From an uncultured Verrucomicrobia subdivision 3 bacterium (lineage in GTDB: Bacteria; Verrucomicrobiota; Verrucomicrobiia; Limisphaerales; UBA11358): 64,000 bases of DNA. The notes beneath the pieces were generated by a model that saw nothing but the letters and a program-made list of their open reading frames with translations, was not told the DNA's origin and ran no database searches. Positions 16,378 through 25,370 of the stretch are shown in pieces (position 1 is the stretch's first letter; each line of letters opens with the position of its first letter). The DNA lies in assembly GCA_903872345.1 (NCBI GenBank), contig CAIQKM010000109.1, forward strand, positions 1 through 64,000, read 5' to 3'. A program made the position numbers and the translations under genes.

Positions 16378-16524
16378 CGAGGCGAGCCAGCAACAACGCA
16401 AGTCCATGGCTAGGTTGAGTGGTGGACTTACTGAAGCTGACTTTTACCATAACCACCGTTCTCCGCCAAAAGGGCCGCCGTCATTGGATTGCGATTTTTG
16501 CCCGGTTAAGGCATTCTGGCGGAC

Positions 16525-18384
16525 TTGAAAACGACGGGAGCCACTCCAGCCGCCACCGACCAGTATTCCACATGGGTGCTGGTGCGCCGCCTGCTGGCCC
16601 TGGCCTGGCGGTTTCGCGGGCACTGCCTGTGGTCGCTCATTTTAAGCCTGGTGCTGCTGGTGCTGGGAATTGTCGGACTCCAATTGCTGGGCACAGTCAT
16701 TGACGTGATCCGGGCGGCGCTGAATCCGGCGCTGCCGCCGCCGGTTTTTCCGTTGGGATGGCATCTGCCGGTGGCATGGACGCCGCTGCACGTGGTGCTG
16801 GCCTTGTCGCTCGCCATCGTGGCGCAGGCGGTATTGCGCGCGGTGCTGACGTACAGTTACAACATGCTCACCGCCCGGCTGACGCAGGGAGAAATTGTCC
16901 CGGAACTGCGCGCGCAACTCTACGCCAAATTGCAGCGGCTGAGCTTCAGCTTCTTTGACGCCCACGGCTCCAATTCCATTTTTAACCGGGTGACCGGTGA
17001 CGTGCAGAATACGCGGCTGTTTGTGGACGGCGTGCTGTTGCAGGGCATCAACATGATCATGACGCTCGCGGCATACGCGTTTTTCATGTGGCGCATTCAT
17101 CCGTCGCTCACGCTGGCGTGTCTCTCGGTATCGCTGCCGCTGTGGTGGGTTTCGCGGTTCTATTCGTTGCGCTTGCGGCCGGGGTACATGCGGAACCGGG
17201 AATTGTCGGACAACATGGTGCTGTTGTTCAGCGAGAGCGTGCGGGGCATGCAAACGGTCAAGGGCTTCGCGGCGGAGGCGCATCAGGTGCGGCGCTTCGA
17301 AGCGGCCAATGACGAGGTCTCGGCACAGCAACGAAAAATCTTCTGGGACCTCTCAATTTTCACACCAGGCACGCAGATCCTTTCGCAGTTGAGCCTGGTG
17401 ATCCTGTTCGCGTACGGCGGCTGGCTCTATGTGCAGGGCCAGATTCCGCTCGGCAGCGGGTTGGTGGTGTTTGCCGGTTTGCTTCAGCAATTCACGGGGC
17501 AGGTGGCGACGCTCTCGACGCTGGCCAATACCGTGCAGCAAAGTCTGGCGGCGGCGCGGCGCGTCTTTGAGGTGCTCGACACCCCGGTGGAAGTCCAAAG
17601 CCGGCCGGGTGCCATCGTGCCGGGCAGGCTCACCGGCGATGTCGTGTTTGAAAATGTCGAATTCGGCTATCACCCGGACAAGCCGGTCTTACGCGGTTTG
17701 TCGTTTGAGGCCAAGCCGGGGCAGGTGATCGGTATCTTTGGCATGACCGGTACGGGAAAGAGTTCCTTGCTGGGGCTGATTCCGCGCTTTTACGATCCCA
17801 AGGCGGGACGGATTCTGGTGGACGGCGTGGATTTGCGGGATTTGGATCTGGATGCCTATCGCCGGCAAATCGGCATAGTCTATCAGGAGAGCTTTTTGTT
17901 TTCCAACACGGTGGCCGCGAACATTGCCTTTGGGCACCCGCACGCGACGATGGAGCAGATTTCGGCGGCGGCGAAGCTGGCCTCGGCGCATGAGTTCATT
18001 TTGGCGCTGCCGCATGGGTACGAGACGGTGCTGGGCGAGGCGGGCGTGGATTTATCCGGCGGCCAGCGGCAACGGCTGGCCCTGGCGCGGGCGCTCCTAT
18101 TGCAACCGCCGATTCTGATTTTAGACGATCCCACCGCCTCGGTGGATGCGCGCACGGAGAATGAAATTGTGTCCGCATTGCGCGAGGCGATGACCGGTCG
18201 CACGGCGTTTGTCGTGTCGAGCCGGCTGAGCCTGCTGCGCCGGGCGGATCGGGTGCTGGTACTCGCGGACGGGCAGGTCGTGCAGTCCGGCACGCACGAA
18301 GAGCTCGTGCATCAGCCGGGGCCGTATCATGAAACCGCCCTGCTCCAGATGATGGACCTCGGCGTTCCGGGAGGAAAAGCATGA
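16525..18384 (+). CDS. ABC exporter subunit 1 (fused permease-ATPase) with degenerate Walker B
   Basis: The 619-residue protein has an N-terminal six-helix permease domain (about 35-330) and a C-terminal nucleotide-binding domain (about 370-610). The start is probably the TTG at 16525, since an in-frame stop lies 16 bp upstream and no ATG precedes the first membrane helix. Walker A is GMTGTGKSS, Q-loop IVYQESFLFS, signature DLSGGQRQRLA and Walker B ILILDDPTASVD: the catalytic Glu after the Walker B Asp is replaced by Asp. The switch-loop His is replaced (VVSSRLSLL). These are marks of the non-hydrolysing site in heterodimeric type IV exporters such as TM287/288 and BmrCD. It overlaps the second subunit by 4 nt (ATGA), so the two are co-translated. 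The substrate, lipid or drug-like, is unknown. Confidence 0.9.
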   Translation: MKTTGATPAATDQYSTWVLVRRLLALAWRFRGHCLWSLILSLVLLVLGIVGLQLLGTVIDVIRAALNPALPPPVFPLGWHLPVAWTPLHVVLALSLAIVAQAVLRAVLTYSYNMLTARLTQGEIVPELRAQLYAKLQRLSFSFFDAHGSNSIFNRVTGDVQNTRLFVDGVLLQGINMIMTLAAYAFFMWRIHPSLTLACLSVSLPLWWVSRFYSLRLRPGYMRNRELSDNMVLLFSESVRGMQTVKGFAAEAHQVRRFEAANDEVSAQQRKIFWDLSIFTPGTQILSQLSLVILFAYGGWLYVQGQIPLGSGLVVFAGLLQQFTGQVATLSTLANTVQQSLAAARRVFEVLDTPVEVQSRPGAIVPGRLTGDVVFENVEFGYHPDKPVLRGLSFEAKPGQVIGIFGMTGTGKSSLLGLIPRFYDPKAGRILVDGVDLRDLDLDAYRRQIGIVYQESFLFSNTVAANIAFGHPHATMEQISAAAKLASAHEFILALPHGYETVLGEAGVDLSGGQRQRLALARALLLQPPILILDDPTASVDARTENEIVSALREAMTGRTAFVVSSRLSLLRRADRVLVLADGQVVQSGTHEELVHQPGPYHETALLQMMDLGVPGGKA

Positions 18385-20249
18385 GCACGCCCTTGCCAAA
18401 TAAACCGGCCGCCCCCGGCATTGCCAAAGGTGATTTGTCCATGCGCGAGGCGCTCACGTTTTATAATCCGCAAGAGGAGCGGGAGGCCGACAAGGCCCCG
18501 CTGCAAATGACGTTGATCCGCCGGATTTTCGGCTATACGACACCTTACGCGGCGCGTCGGAACTGGTTGTTTTTTCTGACCTTCATTCGGGGCGTGCAAC
18601 TGCCGGCGCTGGCGTGGCTGATTGGCCGCACCATCAACGGTCCGATTGCCGGACGCGACCTGCCTCATATCTATTGGTATGCGGCCGGGTATTTCGCGCT
18701 GGCGGTGGTCACGGTGGTCACCTTCCATTTCCGGCAGCGGTTCGCGCTGGAATTGGGCGAGGCCGTGGTGCATGACATGCGCTCGGATTTGCTGCGCAAG
18801 TTGATGACCATGCCGATGGCCTTCTTCAACCAGACCAAGTTCGGCCGCATCATCAGCCGCCTGACCTCGGACATCGACAGCGTGCGCGCCGGGGTGCAGG
18901 ACGTGGCGTTTGTGCTGGTGGTGCAGGCGCTGCAGATGACGGTGTCCGCGCTGCTGATGGCGTGGTACGACTGGAAACTGTTTGTGCTCATGCTGGTGCT
19001 GGTGCCGGTGATCTGGCTGGTGAATGAGCGCTATCGCCACGAGATGAGCCGCCGGCTGCGCAAAGTCCAGGAATCCTGGAGCCGCGTGGCTTCGACCCTG
19101 GCGGAATCCGTGAGCGGCATCCGCGTCACGCAGGCCTTCGTCCGGCAGGATGTGAACGCGGGCTTTTTCCGGAAGCTCATTGATATTCATGGCGAGAACA
19201 ACGTCGGCACCGCGCAGGCCTCGGCGGTGTTTGTGCCGCTGCTGCAATTGAAGAGCCAGCTTTTCCTGGGCGCAATGGCCTTGCTCGGCGGCTACGGCGT
19301 GCTGCAATGGCACGGCTGGCTGCACATGGAGGTGGGCGATCTGGTGATGTTCTTCTTCCTCGCCAACCTGTTCTTTGATCCGGTGCAGGTGATCGGCAAC
19401 CAATTAAATCAAGCGCTGATGGCGATGGCCGGCGCGGAACGTTTTTTCCGGATGATGGACCAGACGCCGGAATGGGCGGATGCGGCGGCTTCCCGCCCGC
19501 TGCCAGTCATTGCGGGCAATGTCGAATTTCGCGGGGTGAATTTTGAATACAAACCCGGCCGGCCCGTGCTGACGGATATTTCGTTCACCGCCGAAGCGGG
19601 GCAGACCGTGGCTTTGGTCGGCCAGACCGGCAGCGGCAAGACCACGCTGGTGGGGCTGCTTCAAAAATTTTATCTGCCTACGGCCGGACATGTTTTGGTG
19701 GACGGCATTGACCTCAGCCAGGTGACGGGCGATTCGCTCCGTTCGCAGATGGGCACGGTGCAGCAGAATAATTTTCTGTTCTCTGGCACGGTGCTGGACA
19801 ACATCCGGCTCGCGCGCCCGTCCGCCACCGAGGCCGAAGTGCGGTCGGTGCTCGCCGCTCTGGACTGCGTGGATATGTTGGAAGCCTTGCCGCATGGATT
19901 GCAGACACAGGTAGCCGAGCGTGGCGCCGCACTGTCCTCCGGGCAGCGGCAACTGGTATGCTTCGCGCGGGCGATGCTGGCGAATCCGCGCATCGTGGTG
20001 CTGGATGAGGCCACGAGTGCAATTGATACGGTCACCGAGGCGCGCCTGCAAAAGGCGCTGGAAATCCTGTTGCGCGGACGCACCGCGTTTGTGGTGGCGC
20101 ACCGGCTGAGCACCATCCGCAAAGCCGGTCTGGTGCTGGTGCTGGACCAGGGCCGGATTGTGGAACGCGGCACGCACGAAAGTTTGCTGGCGCAGGCGGG
20201 CATTTATGCCCGGCTGCACGAGGAATTCGTCAGCGCGCATCCGCATTGA
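18381..20249 (+). CDS. ABC exporter subunit 2 (fused permease-ATPase), catalytically competent
   Basis: The 622-residue protein is the partner of the gene it overlaps. Transmembrane helices span about residues 50-350 and the ATPase domain about 385-615. Walker A is GQTGSGKTT, Walker B IVVLDEATSAID with the catalytic Glu, and the H-switch is VVAHRLSTI. The signature is ALSSGQRQLV, a variant of LSGGQ. In a heterodimer this altered signature faces the degenerate Walker motifs of subunit 1, so the two defects fall in the same composite site and the other site remains consensus. That pattern is strong internal support for an obligate heterodimer. An extended N-terminus (about 45 residues) precedes the first helix, as in YheH/BmrD-type subunits. 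Confidence 0.92.
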   Translation: MSTPLPNKPAAPGIAKGDLSMREALTFYNPQEEREADKAPLQMTLIRRIFGYTTPYAARRNWLFFLTFIRGVQLPALAWLIGRTINGPIAGRDLPHIYWYAAGYFALAVVTVVTFHFRQRFALELGEAVVHDMRSDLLRKLMTMPMAFFNQTKFGRIISRLTSDIDSVRAGVQDVAFVLVVQALQMTVSALLMAWYDWKLFVLMLVLVPVIWLVNERYRHEMSRRLRKVQESWSRVASTLAESVSGIRVTQAFVRQDVNAGFFRKLIDIHGENNVGTAQASAVFVPLLQLKSQLFLGAMALLGGYGVLQWHGWLHMEVGDLVMFFFLANLFFDPVQVIGNQLNQALMAMAGAERFFRMMDQTPEWADAAASRPLPVIAGNVEFRGVNFEYKPGRPVLTDISFTAEAGQTVALVGQTGSGKTTLVGLLQKFYLPTAGHVLVDGIDLSQVTGDSLRSQMGTVQQNNFLFSGTVLDNIRLARPSATEAEVRSVLAALDCVDMLEALPHGLQTQVAERGAALSSGQRQLVCFARAMLANPRIVVLDEATSAIDTVTEARLQKALEILLRGRTAFVVAHRLSTIRKAGLVLVLDQGRIVERGTHESLLAQAGIYARLHEEFVSAHPH

Positions 20250-20338
20250 ACGGGCAGGGGAGGCGACTCCACCAGCCGTTCTTTCATCCCCGATTGTGGC
20301 GATAGGCAGACCTGCCCGTATCGGTTACCTTCAACTGA

Positions 20339-23300
20339 ATGACCCCGCTGGAAAACCGCCCACCAATGCCATTTTGGCGGCACTGTTTTTATTTTTTGTT
20401 GGCCCTGCTGGCGGTCAACCGGTTGCTGGCGGATACGGTTACCCTCACAGACAACGGCAACGGCACCGTGACCATGGCTAACGGTCTGGTCACTATGACA
20501 TGCAGTAAGGCAGCCGGGGATGTTTCCTATTTCGCGCTGAACTCATTAGCCACTACCAACCTGATTGATCCCAGCCAGGACTACGGTTTGAGCCTCACTC
20601 ACATCGGCAGCGGTACGAATGATTACTGGACCACCGTGGCCGGGGGCGGCACCGGGGCCATCTATAGTGTGGTCACGAATACGGGCCAGATCGTGGACAT
20701 CATGATCCGCAATCCGGTGGCGAGCGGTAATACCGCCCTGTATCCGAATGGTATTTGGGACTGGGCGGAGCACCATGTCATGCGTGCCGGGGAGGCGGGT
20801 TTTTACACATACCATGTCTGGCGGCATTGGGCGAACCAGCCGGCCGCGTACTTTTGGGCGGATAGCTGGCAAGGCCGGCTGAATGGAATATTCAGCGAAT
20901 CCACCAACGCCGACGGCTCGGTGAATCATGCGTGGGATTTTTGCGGTTCGGATGTGCCCATCGGCTACAGCATTGGCGGGAATCCGCCGGGCAGCACCTC
21001 TGCCGGGGTGCCGGCGGAAGTCGTGATCATGCCGTACACGAATTATTTCACCCAGCCCACCGGCACCAACTACGAGCCGGGCTGGCCAGCCTACACGCAG
21101 CCCTGCGGCCTGACTTCCGACTTGCATCCAACGTGGACCAAATATGACTGGAGCAGCTATCAGGGAGCATCCAATTCATTTCGGAATACGTGGGGCGCCT
21201 CCACGGAACAGGTGGGCGTATGGACGCTTTTGGGAAGCGCAGAATTCATCAATGGAGGTCCGACCAAGCTCAAAGGCGCCGTTTCTGGCAATTACATGTA
21301 CAATGACAATTTGGAAGGCCACGGCTTGGGTGCGGTTCCCAATCCGGGGGCGGCAGCCGGCGAGATTTATACCAAAGTAATCGGCCCGTATTTCATGTAC
21401 GCAAACGCGGGCACCAATCATTTGCAACTGTGGCAGGACGCCCAAAATCTGGGCGCGCAAATGGCCTCCAACTGGCCTTACGCGTGGATGAATGAGCGCG
21501 AGCCGGATTATCCCCGGCACCGGGGCACGGTGACCGGCACCATCACTGCGAAAACCGGTGAGTCCACGGCCAATCCGGTGGTGATTCTGGGCGACGCAGC
21601 GGATGGGGACTGGACGTTGCAGGGAGCGACCAATTTTCTGTTTTGGACGACCGGTGATGCCGGTGGAAAATTCACCATCCCCAAAGTCCGGCCCGGAAAT
21701 TATGTTTTGTTTTCCTATGTGCCAGGCATCTGGGGGCAGTTGCAATTATCCAACATTGTCGTGCTGCCCGACGGGACGAATAACCTGGGCGTCATCAACT
21801 GGAATCCGCCGCATTTGCAGCAGCGGCTTTGGCGGGTGGGCACGCCGGATCATACCTCGCGGGAATTCCGGTTTGGCAATCTGCCCAAGCAATTCGGCCT
21901 GTGGTGGCGCTATCTGAATGAGCGCGGCCAAAGCAATTTGAATTTCACCATCGGCCAGAGCGTGGAATCCAATGACTGGTATTATGCCCAGTGCGCCATG
22001 CCGATTACGCCGCAATCCGCGCCGAATCTGACGGATCATACCCAGACGAATGGCATCGAATGGGGGCCGACGTGGAACGTGATTTTTAATCTGACCAATC
22101 TCCCGCCGACAAACGTGCTGTTTACGCTGGCGTTGGCAGGTGGACGCGGCACGGCTTTTTATACGTACATCAACGGCGTCAATGCCACGCCGGCACCCTA
22201 CCAGAGCACGGGCTATTACACCACCGATGGGGCAAACATCTACCGGGAAGTGGTGGCGGTGGGACGATATCAGTATTACCAGATTTCGTATCCGACGAAT
22301 TTGTTCGTGGTTGGCACCAATACACTCGCCCTGAGCATCCGCCAACCGGGTGCGGCCGGCACCTGGAACATCGGCAATGTCACCAATGGTTATCCCGATC
22401 TGTTGCAGGGCGGGCTTATCTATGATTTTTTGCAAATGGAAACGGGGCCGCAGGTGGTGCTGGCCAGCCCGCCGACGGCACCGGGCGGACTTGCGGCCAC
22501 GGCAGTTTCCGGCTGCGAGATTGACCTGGGCTGGACCAACTCCACCACGAATGCAACGAGCATAATTGTTCAGCGTTCTCCGGACGGCGTGAATTATTCT
22601 CCGATCGGCGCGGTGATGCGAACATCAACCAATTACGCGGATACCAGTCTGCCGACGGGCACGGTGTTTTATTATCAGGTGGTGGCCAACAATGCGGATG
22701 GCAATTCGCCGGTATCGAATACGGCGCAGGCTTCAACCCAGGCGGCGCAACCGCCGGCGATGCCCGGCAGTTTAACGGCCGCCGGCGTGGCGACAAACCA
22801 GATTAATCTCACTTGGGCGGACAACTCCACCAATGAAGACGGCTTCAATTTGGAACGTTCCACCAACGGCGGAAATTACAGCACGCTGGCGATGCTCGCA
22901 GCGGGCAGCACAATCTACAACGATACCGGGCTCATGCCCGGGACTACCTACTTTTACCGTCTGCAAGCCTTTCGCTCCTGCTGGGGTAATTCCGCCTACA
23001 CAGCACCGGTGAGTGCGACCACCCTGTCGCCGCCGGCACCGGTGACACCAGCCGGCTTGGTGGCCGTGCCGGGGAATGCGCGGGTAAATCTGAGCTGGCT
23101 CACCGCTTCCGGCGCGGCCAGCTACAATCTAAAACGCGGCATCACCAGTGGGAACGAAACCAACTTGGCAAATACCACTGGCACCACATTCACCGACAGC
23201 AACGTCGTTAATGGGGTGACTTGTTATTACGTGGTCTCGGCGGTCAACGGCGGCGGTGAAGGCAAGAATTCCCGCGAAGCATTGGCCACGCCGCAAGCTT

Positions 23301-25291
23301 TGGTCGCGGCTTATTGGACCAATCTGGTCACCAGTGCACCGCAAAGCTGGGATGCAAATGCGAACTGGACGAATGTGGTGAACTATCCGAATGGCGCCAG
23401 TGTGGTTGCCAATCTCACGGCCAACATCGCGGCGGGACAGACGAATAATCTGGATCAAAACATAACCATCGGCTGGCTAAACCTTGGCGATGCCAATGCC
23501 TCCTCCGCATTCACTCTGGCACCCAATGGCGGGACGTTGAATTTTATCAGCGGGGCAAACAACAATGCCGGGCTGGTGCAGTTGGCCACGAGTGCGGGAG
23601 ATACCATTGCCGCCCCGATCACGCTCAGTAACAATCTGGTGGTGGTAAACAATGCCACGGCGCATACGCTCACGCTGGCGGGAACCATTTCGGGTTCGAA
23701 TACCGTTATGTATGTCGGGCCCGGTTCGGTGACGTTGACGGTAAGCAACGGTTACACGGGGGCAACCCTGATCAACGGCGGCATTGTCAATCTGGCCAAC
23801 GACACGGCCAATAATTACGCCTTCGGTACCAATATAATCACGCTGGATCAGGCGACGTTGAATTTGCATTCCGACAACAGCACCTACAACGATTATTACT
23901 GGAATCTGGCCGTGCCCACCAATTCTACCGCCACGCTCAACGGTGATGGCCGGTGCAATCTGCACGGTATACTTACGGGCGGCGGCACGCTGAATTATTA
24001 CGCGCCTTATGTGCGGATGGAATTGGACGGCGACTGGTCCGCCTTTGCCGGGCAGATCAATGCGAGCGGGTCGGATTTCCGTTTCAACAACGCGAACGGA
24101 CTGCCGAAGGCGGCACTGTCCCTGAACGGCAACACAGCCTATTCACTGGGCGGTTCACTGACCGTCGGCGAATTGTCCGGACTGGCCAGCGCGTATCTGA
24201 ATAGCACGGCATGGACCGTAGGCGGGCGCAATACGAGCGCCACGTTCGCCGGTATCATTCTCGGAAATTCGATCGTCAAGACCGGCACAGGGACTTGGAC
24301 GTTGTCAGGTAACAATACCTATACCGGACCGACGACGATCAACAGTGGCGCGCTCCAAATTGGCAACGGTGGCAATACGGGCACACTCGGCACCGGCAAT
24401 GTCACCGACAACGCCGCCTTGATTTTCAACCGCTACGACAATGTGGTTTGCACCAATGTGATCAGCGGCACCGGGAGTCTGACCCAGGCCGGTTTTGGCG
24501 TGCTGACGCTGGCGGCGGCAGAGACCTATTCCGGTGAAACGTTCATCAGCGCAGGTACGCTGGCATTGACGAATGGCGCGACGATTGCCAATTCGACGAA
24601 CATCAATCTCGATAACGGTGCCATTTTCGATGTAAGCGGCACGACCAGTCATGCCATGACCCTCGGCAGTGGCAAGCTGATTTCCGGCGACGGTACGGTG
24701 AACGGGAATTTTACCCTCGCCAGCGGAGCGGTGCTGATCCCGGGCAACAATGACTTGGGCACGCTGAATTTCAACAATGCGCTCACGCTTAATACGGGAA
24801 GCAAGACCTTGCTAACCGTCAGTCAGGATGCCCAGACAAATAGCCAGGTGACGGTGGGCGGAACCTTGACGGTGGGCGGAATGTTGGTAATTACAAATGC
24901 CGACGACCCGTTGTCGGGAGGCGGCACCTTCAAATTATTTACGGCCACAAATTACACCGGCAGCTTTTCCACTATCGTGCTCCCGGCTTTGACGCCGGGC
25001 CTTTATTGGAATACGGCTACGCTCAAACTGGATGGCACTGTCCACGTCATGGCGGAAACTTCGCCGGTCGTGGGTGCGGTAACCGCCGCCGGCGGGCGAC
25101 TGGTGGTGATCGGCACGGGTGGCATCACGAACGGAAGCTATTATTTGATCGGGACAACCAATCTGTTGAACCCCATGACCAACTGGCTCCGGCTGGCTAC
25201 CAATCCATTCGACGGCAATGGGAATTTTTCTTTCACTAATAATCTGGGTGCCGGTGGTGCTCGCTGGTTCTTTTCCCTACAATTGCCATGA
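20339..25291 (+). CDS. Secreted rhamnogalacturonan lyase (PL4-type) with FN3 and autotransporter-type beta-strand repeats
   Basis: The 1650-residue protein begins with a signal peptide (RHCFYFLLALLAVNRLLA-D). Residues ~30-370 resemble the PL4 rhamnogalacturonan lyase catalytic domain (VTMANGLVTMTCSKAAGD, YHVWRHWANQPAAYFWAD). Residues ~395-490 look like its FnIII-type domain II (HRGTVTGTITAKTG, GKFTIPKVRPGNYVLFSYV). Residues ~495-695 look like the carbohydrate-binding domain III (GTPDHTSREFRFGNLP). Three fibronectin-III repeats follow (about 705-1010), then a Gly/Asn/Thr-rich passenger with autotransporter-associated beta-strand motifs such as TGTWTLSGNNTYTGPTTING-like units (about 1035-1560). 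No beta-barrel ends the protein. It would cleave the rhamnose-galacturonate backbone of pectin by beta-elimination at the cell surface. Catalytic residues could not be placed by eye. Confidence 0.82.
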   Translation: MTPLENRPPMPFWRHCFYFLLALLAVNRLLADTVTLTDNGNGTVTMANGLVTMTCSKAAGDVSYFALNSLATTNLIDPSQDYGLSLTHIGSGTNDYWTTVAGGGTGAIYSVVTNTGQIVDIMIRNPVASGNTALYPNGIWDWAEHHVMRAGEAGFYTYHVWRHWANQPAAYFWADSWQGRLNGIFSESTNADGSVNHAWDFCGSDVPIGYSIGGNPPGSTSAGVPAEVVIMPYTNYFTQPTGTNYEPGWPAYTQPCGLTSDLHPTWTKYDWSSYQGASNSFRNTWGASTEQVGVWTLLGSAEFINGGPTKLKGAVSGNYMYNDNLEGHGLGAVPNPGAAAGEIYTKVIGPYFMYANAGTNHLQLWQDAQNLGAQMASNWPYAWMNEREPDYPRHRGTVTGTITAKTGESTANPVVILGDAADGDWTLQGATNFLFWTTGDAGGKFTIPKVRPGNYVLFSYVPGIWGQLQLSNIVVLPDGTNNLGVINWNPPHLQQRLWRVGTPDHTSREFRFGNLPKQFGLWWRYLNERGQSNLNFTIGQSVESNDWYYAQCAMPITPQSAPNLTDHTQTNGIEWGPTWNVIFNLTNLPPTNVLFTLALAGGRGTAFYTYINGVNATPAPYQSTGYYTTDGANIYREVVAVGRYQYYQISYPTNLFVVGTNTLALSIRQPGAAGTWNIGNVTNGYPDLLQGGLIYDFLQMETGPQVVLASPPTAPGGLAATAVSGCEIDLGWTNSTTNATSIIVQRSPDGVNYSPIGAVMRTSTNYADTSLPTGTVFYYQVVANNADGNSPVSNTAQASTQAAQPPAMPGSLTAAGVATNQINLTWADNSTNEDGFNLERSTNGGNYSTLAMLAAGSTIYNDTGLMPGTTYFYRLQAFRSCWGNSAYTAPVSATTLSPPAPVTPAGLVAVPGNARVNLSWLTASGAASYNLKRGITSGNETNLANTTGTTFTDSNVVNGVTCYYVVSAVNGGGEGKNSREALATPQALVAAYWTNLVTSAPQSWDANANWTNVVNYPNGASVVANLTANIAAGQTNNLDQNITIGWLNLGDANASSAFTLAPNGGTLNFISGANNNAGLVQLATSAGDTIAAPITLSNNLVVVNNATAHTLTLAGTISGSNTVMYVGPGSVTLTVSNGYTGATLINGGIVNLANDTANNYAFGTNIITLDQATLNLHSDNSTYNDYYWNLAVPTNSTATLNGDGRCNLHGILTGGGTLNYYAPYVRMELDGDWSAFAGQINASGSDFRFNNANGLPKAALSLNGNTAYSLGGSLTVGELSGLASAYLNSTAWTVGGRNTSATFAGIILGNSIVKTGTGTWTLSGNNTYTGPTTINSGALQIGNGGNTGTLGTGNVTDNAALIFNRYDNVVCTNVISGTGSLTQAGFGVLTLAAAETYSGETFISAGTLALTNGATIANSTNINLDNGAIFDVSGTTSHAMTLGSGKLISGDGTVNGNFTLASGAVLIPGNNDLGTLNFNNALTLNTGSKTLLTVSQDAQTNSQVTVGGTLTVGGMLVITNADDPLSGGGTFKLFTATNYTGSFSTIVLPALTPGLYWNTATLKLDGTVHVMAETSPVVGAVTAAGGRLVVIGTGGITNGSYYLIGTTNLLNPMTNWLRLATNPFDGNGNFSFTNNLGAGGARWFFSLQLP

Positions 25292-25370
25292 ATTCCAAGC
25301 GGGCATTGGGAAAATGCTTCATTCAAGGGACAGTTACATTACAATTTCAACGGCCATCATAAACAAACCA

